A DNA stretch of 64,000 nucleotides. It comes from Azolla caroliniana (lineage: Eukaryota > Polypodiophyta). Location of the stretch: assembly GCA_043228905.1 (NCBI GenBank), contig JBHGNT010000012.1:558001-622000 (forward strand). The letters are read 5' to 3'. The position numbers and the translations under genes are program-made. This document shows positions 12,805 through 24,700 of this stretch, one piece after another. The notes beneath the pieces were generated by a model that saw only the letters and a program-made list of their open reading frames with translations, did no database searches and had not been told where the DNA came from. Each line of letters begins with the position of its first letter. Positions within the stretch are counted from its first letter, which is position 1.

Positions 12805-13101
12805 AAACAGAGAATACGCAAGGTAAAAAAGTATATTAGCAAAGGAGAAAGACTCAACATTATACAAGGTGGGAGGAGGATGCTTCATGTAGTCACCCTC
12901 TCTCTTCATTAACTACAAGGCTCATGGAGCATGGGGAATGTGAAAGCTCATAAGTTATGTGTCATAGAATATGATTCTATGACTCATACTAAATGCTAGA
13001 ATACAAAGTGGTGACATAATGGTGACTCTTGACCGTTGAGGTGTCTCTTCACTCTCAAGGTGAGTTCACACACTAGACCAAGTTGAGCTTGATTCTTAAC
13101 A
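12701..13101 (-). repeat. 3' LTR of copia A
   Basis: TG...CA ends. Contains a GA microsatellite at 12762-12800. The adjacent PPT (13102-13113) is read on the minus strand as a G-rich run. Confidence 0.9.
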
Positions 13102-13339
13102 CGCCCCCTCAAGCTCAAGTCGGGTCGGTTTCAGATGGTATCCGAAATCCGCCTCAATTCACGTTCGGGAGTCCACGTTGACTCGCGTTGACTCGCTTTA
13201 TGCGGAGTTGCGGAATCCGTGCTCCAGCTTGCGTTGTCCGTAGTTACGAAGTCTGTGCTTCGGCTTGCGTCTTTCTTCGCGGCTTTGCGCGGTAGATTGG
13301 CTCTTTGCTGCTACGGTGTGTGGTTGCAGAATCTACGCG

Positions 13340-14758
13340 TTATTGCGTAGTGTCTTCAGTACTCCCCCTCAAGCTTGGCAGATCAGGGATCGTCAATCCG
13401 AGATCGGTCATGAATTGCCATAGCTTGTTGGCTCCTAAGGCTTTAGTGAAGATGTCGGCCGTTTGAAGATTGGTGCTTATGTGTTGTAGGTCGACATCAC
13501 CAGCCAGAATGCGCTCTTGGATGAAGTGATAGTGCACTTCGATGTGCTTTGTCCTCGCGTGGAACACCGGGTTCCGAGCCAGATAGATACTGCTCATGTT
13601 GTTGCAGTAAAGGGAAGTCGGATCCTTGATGGGTACGCCCAGATCCTTCAAAATCCTCTTGAGCCATATAGCTTCACACGCAACTACGGCTGCGCCCCTG
13701 TATTCCGCCTCCGTACTCGAAAGAGCGACGGTGGGCTGCTTCTTGCTACTCCAGGATATTGCTCCGCTGCCAAGGGAGAAAACAAATCCGGAGGTTGATC
13801 TTCTATCGGCTTTGTAGTCGGCCCAATCGGCGTCTGTGTACCCCTCGAGTCGTATTGGCATCGCGGTCTTGTAGAGGATGCCACAATCTATTGTGCCGCT
13901 CACGTACCGTAGAAATCGCTTAGCGCAATCCAAGTGAGTATCACGCGGTGTTTGCATGAATTGGCTAAGGAGACTGACCGGATAACTGAGATCGGGTCGA
14001 GTGATCGTGAGGTAGATGAGACTCCCGATGAGTTGCCGATACTAAGTCGGCTCACACGCTTTGGTGCCGGAGTTCACATCCAGTTTGAGATTACGATCAA
14101 GCGGGGTTGCCATGGATTTGCACTCAGCCATCCCGAACTTGTATAACAAGTTGAGGATGTAGTGCCGTTGAGAGATCATGATTCCGACCGGAGTCCGAAT
14201 TACCTTGATGCCGAGGAAGTAGTGGAGCTCCTTCATGTCCGTCATCTCGAACTTGTCGGAAAGGAGGGATTTGACCTTATTGATTTCGACGAGATGCTCA
14301 CCTCCAATGACTAGGTCATCCACATATAAAATGATGACGATCGGACTTGCAGAATCGCTTCGTATGTAGAGGGAGTTGTCCGATTTTGACATACGGAAGC
14401 CGATTTGATGAAGATATTGCGTTATCTTCGAATGCCAAGCACGCGGTGCTTGCTTGAGGCCGTAGAGTGGCTTCCTGAGTCGGCATACGGCTTTCGGATG
14501 GGTGCTTGAGTTGAAGCCGGGTGGTTGTATCATGTACACCTCCTCTTCTAATTCACCTTGTAGAAAGGCGTCCTTGACGTCCATTTGATGGAGGTGCCAC
14601 CCTTTCGCCGCGGCAAGCGCAATTACGGTCCGCACCGTTGTCATCTTTGCCACCGGGGCAAAGGTCTCTTCATAGTCGACGCCATGCGTCTGAGCGTATC
14701 CTTTCGCTACGAGTCGAGCTTTGTAGCGGTTTACGGAGCCATAGGCATTATACTTCAC
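13340..14758 (-). pseudogene. Copia A reverse transcriptase and RNase H
   Basis: RT (14042-14758) begins YKARLVAKGYAQ, has QMDVKDAFLQGELEEEVYM and the catalytic LYVDD near 14320. RNase H (13340-13957) has YTDADWA, STEAEY and the typical TKHIEVHYHFIQE. The two frames are separated by stops and frameshifts around 13958-14041. Upstream of the RT ORF the frame reads on toward 14930 (FSEAAKDPQWIEAMNEEM), interrupted by a stop. Confidence 0.9.
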
Positions 14759-15074
14759 CTTGTAGATCCATCTGCATACGATCGCCTTTTTGTGTGGTGA
14801 GGTGGGAACGAGATCCCACGTCTCGTTCTTCCGTAGTGCCTACATCTCCTCGTTCATTGCTTCGATCCATTGCGGGTCCTTTGCGGCTTCCGAAAAGGTT
14901 TCCGGCTCACGTACTGTCGCTACCTTCATCATAAAGGCGTAATGGTACGCCATATAATCGTTGTAGCCGAATCGGCTTACGGGGTTCTTTTCACGGGTGG
15001 ATCGGCGGAGTTTTTCATTTGCAGAGATGCTCAGGGCTTTCTTAGCTCCGATTGGTAGCTCGAAACCGCCAAAC

Positions 15075-16349
15075 TCACTGTCGAGTGAGTGAGTTAGGCC
15101 GTGATTTGCTTTGATCGCTCAAAGGCTCTTGTGGTCCGCTCAGTCGGGTCGTGATCGGACATTCTTCGAACATGTGCGTAAGGTGATCTTCATCCTCTAC
15201 CTCTTGTTCGGTGGATTCCGGGTCGAGCGGGGTCAGAGTCGAACTTGTCTTTGGTGCGTACCAGGATGCGGACTCGTCAAAGACGACGTCTCGACTTACC
15301 CAAGATTTTCGAGTTGAGGGGTTGTAGCACTTGTACCCCTTTTGCTCCAATGAGTATCCTACGAGGATACATTTCTCCGACTTTGGGTCGAGCTTTTGAC
15401 GCTTCTCGTCGGGGATGTGCACGTATGCAATGGAGCCGAATATCCGAACATGTGATAGGTTCAGCTTCTTTCCGAAGAATCTTTTGTGCGGAGTGACCTC
15501 GTGCACGCCAGATGTTGTGCACCGGTTCATTAGGTAGACGGCCGTATTTGCCGCTTCGGCCCAATATGACTTGAGCATATGCTTCTCGTTCATCATGGCC
15601 CGTGCTACTTCGAGGATGTGCCGATTTTTGCGCTCGGCTACTCCGTTTTGTTGCGGAGTGTGTCAGCAAGTGAATTCTTGCCGAATTCCTTCCTTTCGGA
15701 GATATGCCGTGAAATCGTCCGAGAAGTACTCCTTGCCGCCATCCGATCGAAGGCATCGTACATGTCGGCCCGTGGCTTTCTCGACTTCATTCTTGAAATT
15801 TTGGAAGTGTTCGAACACTTCGCTCTTTTGCCGCATCGGGTAGATCCAAGTGTGCCTAGAAAAGTCATCGATGAGGAGCACGCAATAGCGGCATCCGCCG
15901 AATGTCGCCGTTTGAGCCGGACCCCATACATCGGAATGAATTATGTCGAGTACACCTTTGCTCACATTCCGCTCCTTCGGAAATGGGTGTCAGTGTTGCT
16001 TGCCGAATTGGCATGCTTCGCATACACCTTCAATCTCCTTCTCTTTGAATGTCGGGAGTCCGATGACGACTCCTTTCGATTTCATTGCTTTGAGTTTGTT
16101 GAGATTGATGTGGCCGATTCGCTTATGCCATAGCTCTATGTCGGAGTCGGCTTTCATGCTTTTCGCGAACATGGCGGATTTCATCTCGTGCGAATCGAGA
16201 ATGAACATCTTGCCCTCTCTTCTTCCACGTGCGATGATTCGGCCTTCTTTTTCGATGAAGCACCCTTCTTGGTCGAATCGTACTCGCATCCCTTGCTCAA
16301 CCATTTGGTCGACTGAGACCAAATTCTTTGTGATGGTGGGTACATGCAA
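15075..16349 (-). pseudogene. Copia A integrase region
   Basis: The pre-integrase zinc motif (LWHKRIGHINLNKL...CEACQFGKQH) is at 15990-16349. The integrase core (HSDVWGPAQ...DDFSRHTW...RSDGGKEY) is at 15663-15965. The C-terminal part with MNRCTTSGVHEVTP is at 15075-15596. These are three different frames, so at least two frameshifts are present. Confidence 0.9.
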
Positions 16350-16474
16350 GACATTTTTAATGTATGTTTGCTTACCTCTTTCGCTGAACGGAACGTTGCC
16401 GATGTGCCGAATCGGGTGCGTAGTGTCATCTCCGGTTTCGACATAACCTGCTCTGGGTCTCGAAGTTTGAGAAA

Positions 16475-17575
16475 CTATTCTTTGTGGGATGTCATATGGT
16501 TTGAGGCTCCGGAGTCAACAAACCATACGTCCTCCGGATTGAGGGCACTAGTTGAGGTAGAGGCCGACATAGACTTTGCTCTATGTTTCATCATGAACAT
16601 TCCGCCACGGTCGGAGTTGTATGTGTACATTCCGCCACGATCCTCGTAGTCGTAGTTGTGCCCGTACATTCCGCTATACTCTTCGTAGTCGGAATTGTGC
16701 GCGTAATTCGTGAGTTGTCTTCTTGTGGAAGCCGATTCACGTATCTTCTTTCGGCACTCTTCTTCGTGGTGGCCGAGCTTACCACAATATCCGCATTCGC
16801 TTGCGTTTTGACGGCTCGAGCCAGAGTGGAAGCTCCCCCTTCTTGCGAAGGTTCCTCGTTGGCCTCCGTTTTGTGGCCGAAATTGGGAGTTGTTGTCGTA
16901 GGTCGGACCTCGTCCGCCTTGTCCTTGGCCGAATCGGCCTCTCGCTCGTCCGCGTCCTCTTCCTCCATTAGAGTGCGTGTAGAGCATGTGGCATTCCGCC
17001 TCATTACTCCTTGTACGCACGTGGTTTTCTTTGACCAATAGCATTGATTGGAGCTCGAAGAAGGAGGGAGATTTATCCTATGCTAGAACAGCGGTTCGCA
17101 TCACGCCGAACCGTGGTGCGAGGCCACCGAGGCATATTTGCACCATCTCATCATCATCTATACTTACGCTTATTGAGCCGAGCGAGTCGCAAAGGTCCTT
17201 GATCTTCAAGGTGTATGTCGTGATGGACATGTCCCTTTGTTGAATGTTGTTCAACTCTTAGCGGAGTTGAAGCTTCCTCGCGGTCGTGTTGGCGGCGAAA
17301 ATCTTTCGTAGATTTTCCCACTCTTCCTTCGACGTCTTGGCTTCTCGAATGTAACCGAGCATGTGGTCGTGAACACATGTCGCCAAGCAATACATCATGC
17401 GGCTTGCGGCTTGCTCCCATGTCGCGTATCCAGGAGCCGCTTCGGCGGGTCGGTCTTCATGCACTCCTTTGATGTAGCTCCAATAGCCTTGTCCGACAAG
17501 GTATTGGTGCATCTTGTACTCCCAAGATGAGAAGTTATTTCGATCCAACTTCTCGGTAAGGAGAGCGCTCCCCAT
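16475..17575 (-). pseudogene. Copia A Gag and protease
   Basis: Gag starts at the ATG at 17573-17575 (MGSALLTEKLDRNNFSSW). In-frame stops fall at 17258-17260 and near 17080. A CCHC zinc knuckle (CGYCGKLGHHEEEC) lies near 16756-16800. The protease active site VDSGASNHMTS is at the low-coordinate end. Confidence 0.9.
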
Positions 17576-17734
17576 TTGAGTATTTATTATCTCAATTCTT
17601 CTTCTTCTTCTTCTCTCTTCGAATGCGAGCTATGTAGCGAAGCTACGATAGCGATGAGCCGGTTCTTGGTCATCGGCGTGGAGCACAACACATGATCACG
17701 ATGAGGCGAATGGGCTAGATCGAGCTACCAAATC

Positions 17735-17746
17735 GCTCTGATACCA
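17735..17746 (-). other. Primer binding site of copia A
   Basis: On the minus strand the site reads TGGTATCAGAGC, complementary to the 3' end of initiator-Met tRNA, and directly abuts the 5' LTR. Confidence 0.92.
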
Positions 17747-17804
17747 TGTAAAGAATCAAGAGATGGATTCTTGTGAAGTGGAAGAGATGTGAGTTATGTG
17801 TGTG

Positions 17805-17852
<48 letters not shown>

Positions 17853-18149
17853 AAACAGAGAATACGCAAGGTAAAAAAGTATATTAGCAAAGGAGAAAGA
17901 CTCAACATTATACAAGGTGGGAGGAGGGTGCTTCATGTAGTCACCCTCTCTCTTCATTAACTACAAGGCTCATGGAGCATGGGGAATGTGAAAGCTCATA
18001 AGTTATGTGTCATAGAATATGATTCTATGACTTATACTAAATGCTAGAATACAAAGTGGTGACATAATGGTGACTCTTGACCGTTGAGGTGTCTCTTCAC
18101 TCTCAAGGTGAGTTCACACACTAGACCAAGTTGAGCTTGATTCTCAACA
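17747..18149 (-). repeat. 5' LTR of copia A
   Basis: The match to 12701-13101 is nearly base for base; the GA microsatellite (17810-17848) is longer here. The TATA seen in the LTR of element D (TATATAAAG) is mutated. Confidence 0.9.
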
Positions 18150-18480
18150 AGAACTATCCAACTGTGTTCATTAATACTAATTATTAACTTAGTACTATCC
18201 AACTTTGTTCATTAAGACCAAGTTATAACTTAGGACTATCCTCTCTCATGCATTAGTACTAATCAATCGCTTAGTACTATCCTCTCTTATTCATTTCTTT
18301 TAATTTATAACTTAATACTGTCCTTTCTCGTTCATTTCGTTTAATTTATAACTTAGTACTATCCTCTCTCGTGCATTAGTGGAAATTATGGTTTAAGTCA
18401 TGTTAAGAGATGTAAGGTCCAGTAATGCACTAACTCTGTTTGTTGGCTAATAGCCATGCAAAACACCCAGATACTTCTCA
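18150..18480. repeat. Short tandem repeats with TTAGTACTATCC motif
   Basis: Between 18150 and about 18385 a ~40-50 bp unit (TTAGTACTATCCTCTCTC then GTTCATTA) recurs about five times with variation. It sits where the catalytic middle of the transposase should be, between copia A and the next transposase exon. It may be intronic or filler. The remaining bases to 18480 show nothing recognisable. Confidence 0.6.
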
Positions 18481-19352
18481 TTGACAAACATTAGGATGCA
18501 ATGGAACTACTTCGGGTCTAGACATGGAAAGGGAGAGCACGATGGCGTGGGGGCTGTGATTAAGCGTGCTCTTACAAGTGAACAATTGGATAATAAAGGT
18601 GCGAAGTTACAAAATGCACATGATGTTGTGGAGTGGCTGACATGGAAGATGTCAGATGATGGTAAGAATAGATTTTTTATTGAGGTTGGTGCTAATGAGG
18701 TGGATAGGAGTAAATCGTATGGTTGTAAAACCGTGAAAGGGATGAGCAAGACCCATTGTGTTTTAGGGTTTAGTCGCAGGGACACAACACAATTGTTATT
18801 CCACAGTTTATCGTGCTTTTGTTCCATGTGTTTAGATGACGTTTGGGATGAATGCACCAATCTATCAATTGTGGAGCCATGGAAGCTATAGAAGCTTGAG
18901 ATTGAACAATGTGTGGATATCCAGGAAGACGAACATGCAGACAATATTGTATACTACGACCAATGTGAGGACTTGGCAGTATTATTGGAAGTTGGAGATC
19001 ATTTTGCAGTGTTCAAATCTCCTCAAAATGAAGATTTGAAGACTACTACATTGTGGTGTGCAAGCAAGGAAATACAATATTGGAAGAAGTCGTGAGGGAC
19101 GGTTGGGGCAACATGTTCAACGTTGGTGAATGTGTCGTGTATGGAAACTACTATGCAAAGTTACCACAATGTAAGAACACGTATGCATTATTAAAAGATG
19201 CACCCACTGCAATAATCTATGCCGACGCTGTTATCGCAATCAAGTTCACTATAAGTCAAACAAAGCACAAGGTTAAGGAATACAACACGGTCTACAAGGT
19301 CCCCAAAGAGGTTCACGAACACATATTGGGGGAGGTTTCCATTCATTTGTAG
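18481..19352 (+). pseudogene. Transposase gene, C-terminal exons (decayed)
   Basis: The motif WNYFGSRHGKGEHDGVGAVI (from about 18496) is the most diagnostic part of the transposase. The frame continues past an in-frame TAG at 18889-18891 (KL*KLEIEQCVDIQ) to EVGDHFAVFKSPQNEDL. It then needs a frame change near 19035 to go on as YYIVVCKQGNTILEEVV and ...GECVVYGNYYAKL... to the stop at 19350. The last ~75 residues are the unit that is amplified in the following tandem array. It is a pseudogene because of the TAG, the frame break and the missing middle. Confidence 0.65.
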
Positions 19353-20479
19353 GCCAGAGTTTACAAGACATGTGAATGTTACATATGAACAGTGCTTGCC
19401 ATTCTAAGCATTAAAGAGGGAGTTCAACGTTGGTGAGTGTGTCGTGTATGGCAACTACTATGCAAAGTTACCAGAATGTAAGAACACGTATGCATTATTA
19501 AAAGATGCACCCACTGCAATAATCTATGTTGATGCTGTTATCGCAATCAAGTTCACTATGAGTCAAACAAAGCACAAGGTTAAGGGATACAACATTGTCT
19601 ACAAGGTCCCCAAAGAGGTTCACGAACACATATTGGGGGAGGTCTCCATTCATTTGTAGGCCAAAGTTTACAAGACATGTGAATGCTACATATGAACAAT
19701 GCTTGCCATTCTAAGCATTAAAGAGGGAGTTCAACGTTGGTGAGTGTGTCGTGTATGGCAACTACTATGCAAAGTTACCACAATGTAAGAACACGTATGC
19801 ATTATTAAAAGATGCACCCACTGCAATAATCTATGCTGATGCTGTTATCGCAATCAAGTTCACTATGAGTCAAACAAAGACAAGGTTAAGGGATACAACA
19901 CTGTCTACAAGGTCCCCAAAGAGGTTCACGAACACATATTGGGGGAGGTCTCCATTCATTTGTAGGCCAAAGTTTACAAGACATGTGAATGCTACATATG
20001 AACAATGCTTGCCATTCTAAACATTAAAGAGGGAGTTCAACGTTGGTGAGTGTGTCGTGTATGGCAACTACTATGCAAAGTTACCACAATGTAAGAACAC
20101 GTATGCATTATTAAAAGATGCATCCACTGCAATAATCTATGCTGACGCTGTTATCGCAATCAAGTTCATTATGAGTCAAACAAAGCACAAGGTTAAGGAA
20201 TACAACATTGTCTACAAGGTCCCCAAAGAGGTTCACGAACACATATTGGGGGAGGTCTCCATTCATTTGTAGGCCAAAGTTTACAAGACATGTGAATGCT
20301 ACATATGAACAGTGCTTGCCATTCTAAACATTAAAGAGGGAGTTCAACGTTGGTGAGTGTGTCGTGTATGGCAACTACTATGCAAAGTTACCACAATGTA
20401 AGAACACGTATGCATTATTAAAAGATGCACCCACTGCAATAATCTATGTTGACGTTGTTATCGCAATCAAGTTCACTAT
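19115..20479 (+). repeat. 307-bp tandem array of the last transposase exon
   Basis: Units start at 19115, 19422, 19729, 20035 and 20342 (spacing 306-307). Each has the same open stretch, VVYGNYYAKLP...HEHILGEVSIHL, followed by a stop and about 85 non-coding bases. The third unit lost one base in the frame. The fifth is split by copia B at 20479 and resumes at 25922. The first unit is continuous with the rest of the transposase C-terminus, so it is the likely source. Confidence 0.95.
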
Positions 20480-21162
20480 TGTTGGGAAACTCGACGCTTT
20501 CCGATCGTTCACCTCTAAGCCACAACCGAGGAAACACGGATCAATGCAGCAGAAATAGAAAAACACAGAGAGAGACTCGAATGCACAGGGTTTAGCGTGG
20601 AAAACCCTAGACGGGAAAAACCACGGGAGTGCAAGACTCCAACTATCACTATACGCAGGGAATGTACAATGGCGAGCTGCAAGGCGACGACCTTGAGCTC
20701 GCTGTCCTGGCGGTATTACACAGAGGCGTCGACCTCTTCCTTTCTCTCTCTTTCTCTCTCTCTCGGCTGCTCTCACTTCGCTCCCTCTAAGTGGAAAACA
20801 GAAAAATGAGCAACAACAACAACAAACTGTTTGCCCTAAGTCATATTTATACACATATGACTTTCGGGCTATTTACAACTATAGCCTCAAGGGCCCTTGG
20901 CAAACATATTCACAAATATGTCCCCGCATCCGGATCTCTCTCCGGGTACATTCGTCATCCGGCTCCGTAACCGGGGTCTTCATCATCCGGCTCCGTAGCC
21001 GGGGTCTTCATCATCCGGCTCCGTAGCCGGGGTCTTCATCATCCGGCTCCGTAGCCGGGGTCTTCATCATCCGGATCTGATACCAGGTTCTCCTCATTCG
21101 GGTCTTCATTCCCGATTCCCGGACATCCGACCATCCCATCCGGAGGGACCGTAATCCCAACA
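20480..21162 (-). repeat. 3' LTR of copia B
   Basis: Holds four copies of a 28-bp unit (CATCCGGCTCCGTAGCCG...) from 20956, a CT microsatellite near 20745, and a minus-strand TATAAATA near 20843. Confidence 0.93.
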
Positions 21163-21172
21163 AACTCCCCCT

Positions 21173-21703
21173 TCACTTCGGCATGGGATGTCTTTCCAGT
21201 CCGACCTTCTTTCGGCACGCTTCCAGCTTGTCGGGTGTGAGCACTTTGGTCAGCATGTCTGACCCGTTCTCGTTCGTGTGGATCTTCGTCAGCACGAACT
21301 CCTGGTCTTCTATCCTTTCCCGGATCCAGTGATATCTTCGCTGGATGTGCTTCGTCCGGGAGTGATAGGCCGCGTTCTTCGCAAGGTGGATGGCACTCTG
21401 ACTGTCGCAGTAGAGTCGGTACTCCTCCTGCCGGATACCGAGCTCTCTAATGAAGTCCTTCATCCATATCATTTCCTTGCCGGCTTCAACAACCGCCATG
21501 TACTCCGCCTCCGTGGTTGACAATGCAACCGTCTTCTGCAGCCTCGACTGCCACGAAACAGCTCCCCCTGCATACGTCATCACATACCCTGATGTGGACC
21601 GGCTGGTATCTGCATCAGCCGACATATCCGAATCGGTAAAGCCGTCGAGTTCGGGCTTACCGGAGCCGAATCGGAGGCACACGTTTGCCGTGCCCTTCAG
21701 GTA
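21173..21703 (-). CDS. Copia B RNase H and C-terminus
   Basis: This continues the polyprotein frame after the TGA at 21704-21706: YLKGTANVCLRFG, then the RNase H stretch LDGFTDSDMSADAD, STTEAEY, CDSQSAIHLAKN and the TKHIQRRYHWIRE box. It has about 176 residues to a stop at 21173. It has no start of its own, so it would be made only by readthrough of the TGA. The sister element C has Arg at the stop position, so CGA to TGA is the likely change. Confidence 0.9.
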   Translation of the reverse strand, partial: YLKGTANVCLRFGSGKPELDGFTDSDMSADADTSRSTSGYVMTYAGGAVSWQSRLQKTVALSTTEAEYMAVVEAGKEMIWMKDFIRELGIRQEEYRLYCDSQSAIHLAKNAAYHSRTKHIQRRYHWIRERIEDQEFVLTKIHTNENGSDMLTKVLTPDKLEACRKKVGLERHPMPK

Positions 21704-24700
21704 TCAGAGTATCCACTTGGCTGCGTTCCAGTGCTCTTTGCCGGGATTGCTCATGTACCGGCTCACCACTCCGACTGCATATCCTATGTCCGGTCTTGTA
21801 CACACCATTGCGTACATCAAGCTTCCGACGGCAGAGGCATATGGTACTTTCATCATGTCCTCCTTCTCAGCCTTTGTCTTGGGGCTTTGCTTGCTGGACA
21901 ACTTGCAGTTTGTCGGGAGGGTTGACCCGACCGGTCTTGCTTCCGACATGTTGAATCGGTGAAGCACCTTTGTCACGTACTTCTCCTGTGACAGCCACAA
22001 CTGCTTCTTTTTCCGGTCCCGGATGATGTGCATCCCTAGTATTTGCCTCGCCGGACCCAGGTCCTTCATTGAGAAGGTTCGGTGAAGCGCTTTCTTCAGC
22101 ATCCGTATCTTGACCTGGTCCCGTCCAACGATCAACATGTCGTCCACGTACAGGAGGAGTATTAGAAAGTCTCCTCCTTCGAACTTCTTCACAAACACGC
22201 AGTGATCGGACTGCGTTTTGTGGTACCCTTCGTCGGTCATGAAAGAGTCGAACTTTCGGTACCATTGCCGGGGAGCCTGCTTCAGTCCGTAAAGGCTCTT
22301 CTTCAACCGGCATACCAGGTGCTCCTTCCCTTTCTTCTCGAATCCTTCCGGTTGCTGCATGTAGATCTCTTCTTCGAGGTCACCGTGAAGGAATGCCGTC
22401 TTCACGTCCATCTGTTCTACCTCGAGGTCCATGCTTGCCGCTATGCTCAGCACCGTCCGGATGGAGGTCATCTTCACTACCGGGGCAAATATCTCGTCGA
22501 AGTCGACGCCCTTCTTCTGCTGGAACCCCTTCACCACGATCCTGGCTTTGTATCTCGGGGGGTTTCCGGCATCTCCCGGTTTCAGCTTGAACACCCACTT
22601 GTTTCGAAGTGCCCGCTTTCCTTTCGGCAACTCCACAAGTTCATATGTGTGGTTCTCATGCAGGGAATCCATCTCCTCCTGCATGGCACTTAACCACCTG
22701 CGGCTATGGGTGTCAAGCTTTGCTTCTTCAAAACTCTCCGGCTCCCCCTCGTCGGTTAGCAGCACGTGCTCTGGTTCCGGAAATCTCCGGGGGGGCCTTC
22801 TCTCTCTTAGAGGATATCTCCGTTCCGGAGCTTCGGTAACCGGCTCCTCCGTTTCCTCTTCATCCGAATCCATTTCGGGATCGGGGCCGGTTCCGGTATC
22901 AGTTTCATCTTCCTCGGCCGGTTCTGTTTCTTCACCGTCTTCGGCCGGATCCTCGAGTGCTAACCGGTCCCTTGCCGGTCGGGACTGCTCCTCGTAGAGT
23001 TGATCCTCACCGGTCGACTTGGAGCTCTTCATCTTCTTCTCCGACTCCCAGTCGGCGAGTGTCTTGTCCTCCATGAAGATGATATCACGACTCCGGAATA
23101 TCTTTTTGTCGACCGGGTCCCATACTCGGTAGCCGAACTCGTCATCGCCGTAACCGAGGAATATGCATGGCCGGGTCTTTGGATCTAGCTTTCCTCTCCG
23201 GTCCTTTGCCACATGCACATATGCGAGACACCCGAACACCTTCAGATGCCGGTAGGATACTTCCCTACCGGTCCACACTCTCTGCGGCGTGTCTCCGTCC
23301 AAAGGTACTGAGGGTGATCTGTTTATCACGTATGTCGCCGTCGACATTGCCTCAGCCCAACACCCCTTGGGTAATTTCGCATGCGCCAGCATACTCCGGA
23401 CCCTCTCCATTATGGTCCGGTTCATCCTCTCGGCCAGCCCGTTCAGTTCTGGCGTCTTCGGCACAGTGAACTCGAGCCGGATTCCCTTCGAGCGACAGTA
23501 CTCCTCGAACTGCCCCCGGTATTCCCCTCCGTTATCCGCTCGTATCGCTTTCAGCTTCTTGCCGGATTCCCTTTCCACTCTCGCGTGGAGTTCTTTGAAG
23601 ACGCGCAACACTTGGTCCTTTGTCTTCAACAGTGCCGTCCACAGCTTCCGGCTGTGGTCATCAATGAATGTCACGAAGTACTGGGCTCCGCCATGTGACT
23701 TCGTTTCTACTTGACACACGTCGGTGTGCACCAACTCCAATGGTGCGCTACGTCTCGTCGGTGGCCTTGAGTGGAAGGAGGTTCGGTTCTGCTTACCGGC
23801 CAGGCAATTGGTGCACTTCTCCAGGTGCACATGCTTCATTGGAATAAGGTTGTCTTCTGCAAGCCTCTTCATCCCCTTCTCACTCATGTGGCACAGTCTC
23901 TTGTGCCACAGCTCACCGGCAGTGTCGGCTGCCACGTTCAACTCCTCCGAACACAACCAGGCACTCATAAGATACAGTGTGTTGACTTTCCGGGCCCGAG
24001 CCACTATCAGGCTCCCCTTGCTGAACTTCATTACGCCGTTCCGGATGCTACCTGTGTAGCCTTCATCGTCTAGCCTCCCGGCCGAAATCAGGTTCAATCG
24101 AACCTCCGGAACGTGTCGGACATCCTTCAGCAACATTTTGCATCCGGTCGAGGTTGTCAACCACACGTCTCCTATGCCGACAATCCGGCACGTACCTTCA
24201 TTTCCCATCCGAACACAGCCATGCTCACCGATTGTGTAGGATGAGAAGTATCTTCTTTCCGGGGTCAGGTGGAATGACGCTCCGGAATCGACCACCCAGG
24301 TAGTCTCTTCGCCGGCAATGTTTAGTTCACCTTCTTCGGTGATGAGCATGATCTCCTCTTCACTTGCCGCGAGTGCCGTCGTTCCTTTCCGGTCCTTCCC
24401 TCGCCGATCCGAACCATTCCGGTCCGTGGCTCCCCGGTAAGCACCGTTCCGTTTCGAAGACTTCTTCGAATCGGTGTCGTCGGCTCCGTTGTCTTTTCGG
24501 TAATGCCGACAATTCTTTCGGAAGTGCCCCGGCTTCCCACAGTGGAAGCATGTGGGCCTTCCTCTTGATTGTGACCGGGTCCCCGACTTCTCCCGTCTTT
24601 GTGGACTCCGGTTCCGTTGTCTTCCCCGATCCGATTCGGTAAGCAGCATCTTCGGATCGGAGGCCGGTTCTTTATCTCTCCGACGCGCTTCTTCGTTCAA

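Larger units (their letters stand above)
12701..18149 (-). mobile_element. Ty1/copia element A (decayed), inserted in the transposase gene
   Basis: LTRs of about 400 bp (12701-13101 and 17747-18149) share TGT.AAGAATC...GATTCT.AACA ends and a long GA/CT microsatellite. The element reads on the minus strand: initiator-Met PBS at 17735-17746, then gag, protease, integrase, RT and RNase H, and a G-rich PPT at 13102-13113. All coding parts have stops or frameshifts. The flanks do not show a clean duplication: AGATG on the left, AGAAC on the right. This suggests flank loss after insertion. Element D (38150-43647) is the same family. Confidence 0.9.

Noticed and set aside
12603-12860. Ser-Leu repeat protein
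   Set aside because: Translation of the GA/CT microsatellite in the copia A LTR.
19115-20479. Array read as a tandem gene family
   Set aside because: Units have no start of their own and match the last exon of the transposase.
20956-21067. Regular repeats that could look like a CRISPR array
   Set aside because: The 28-bp units are back to back without spacers, inside an LTR.
22431-22997. Long plus-strand frames across copia B
   Set aside because: They are antisense to the Gag-Pol frame, which has all expected motifs; GC-rich antisense frames stay open by chance.
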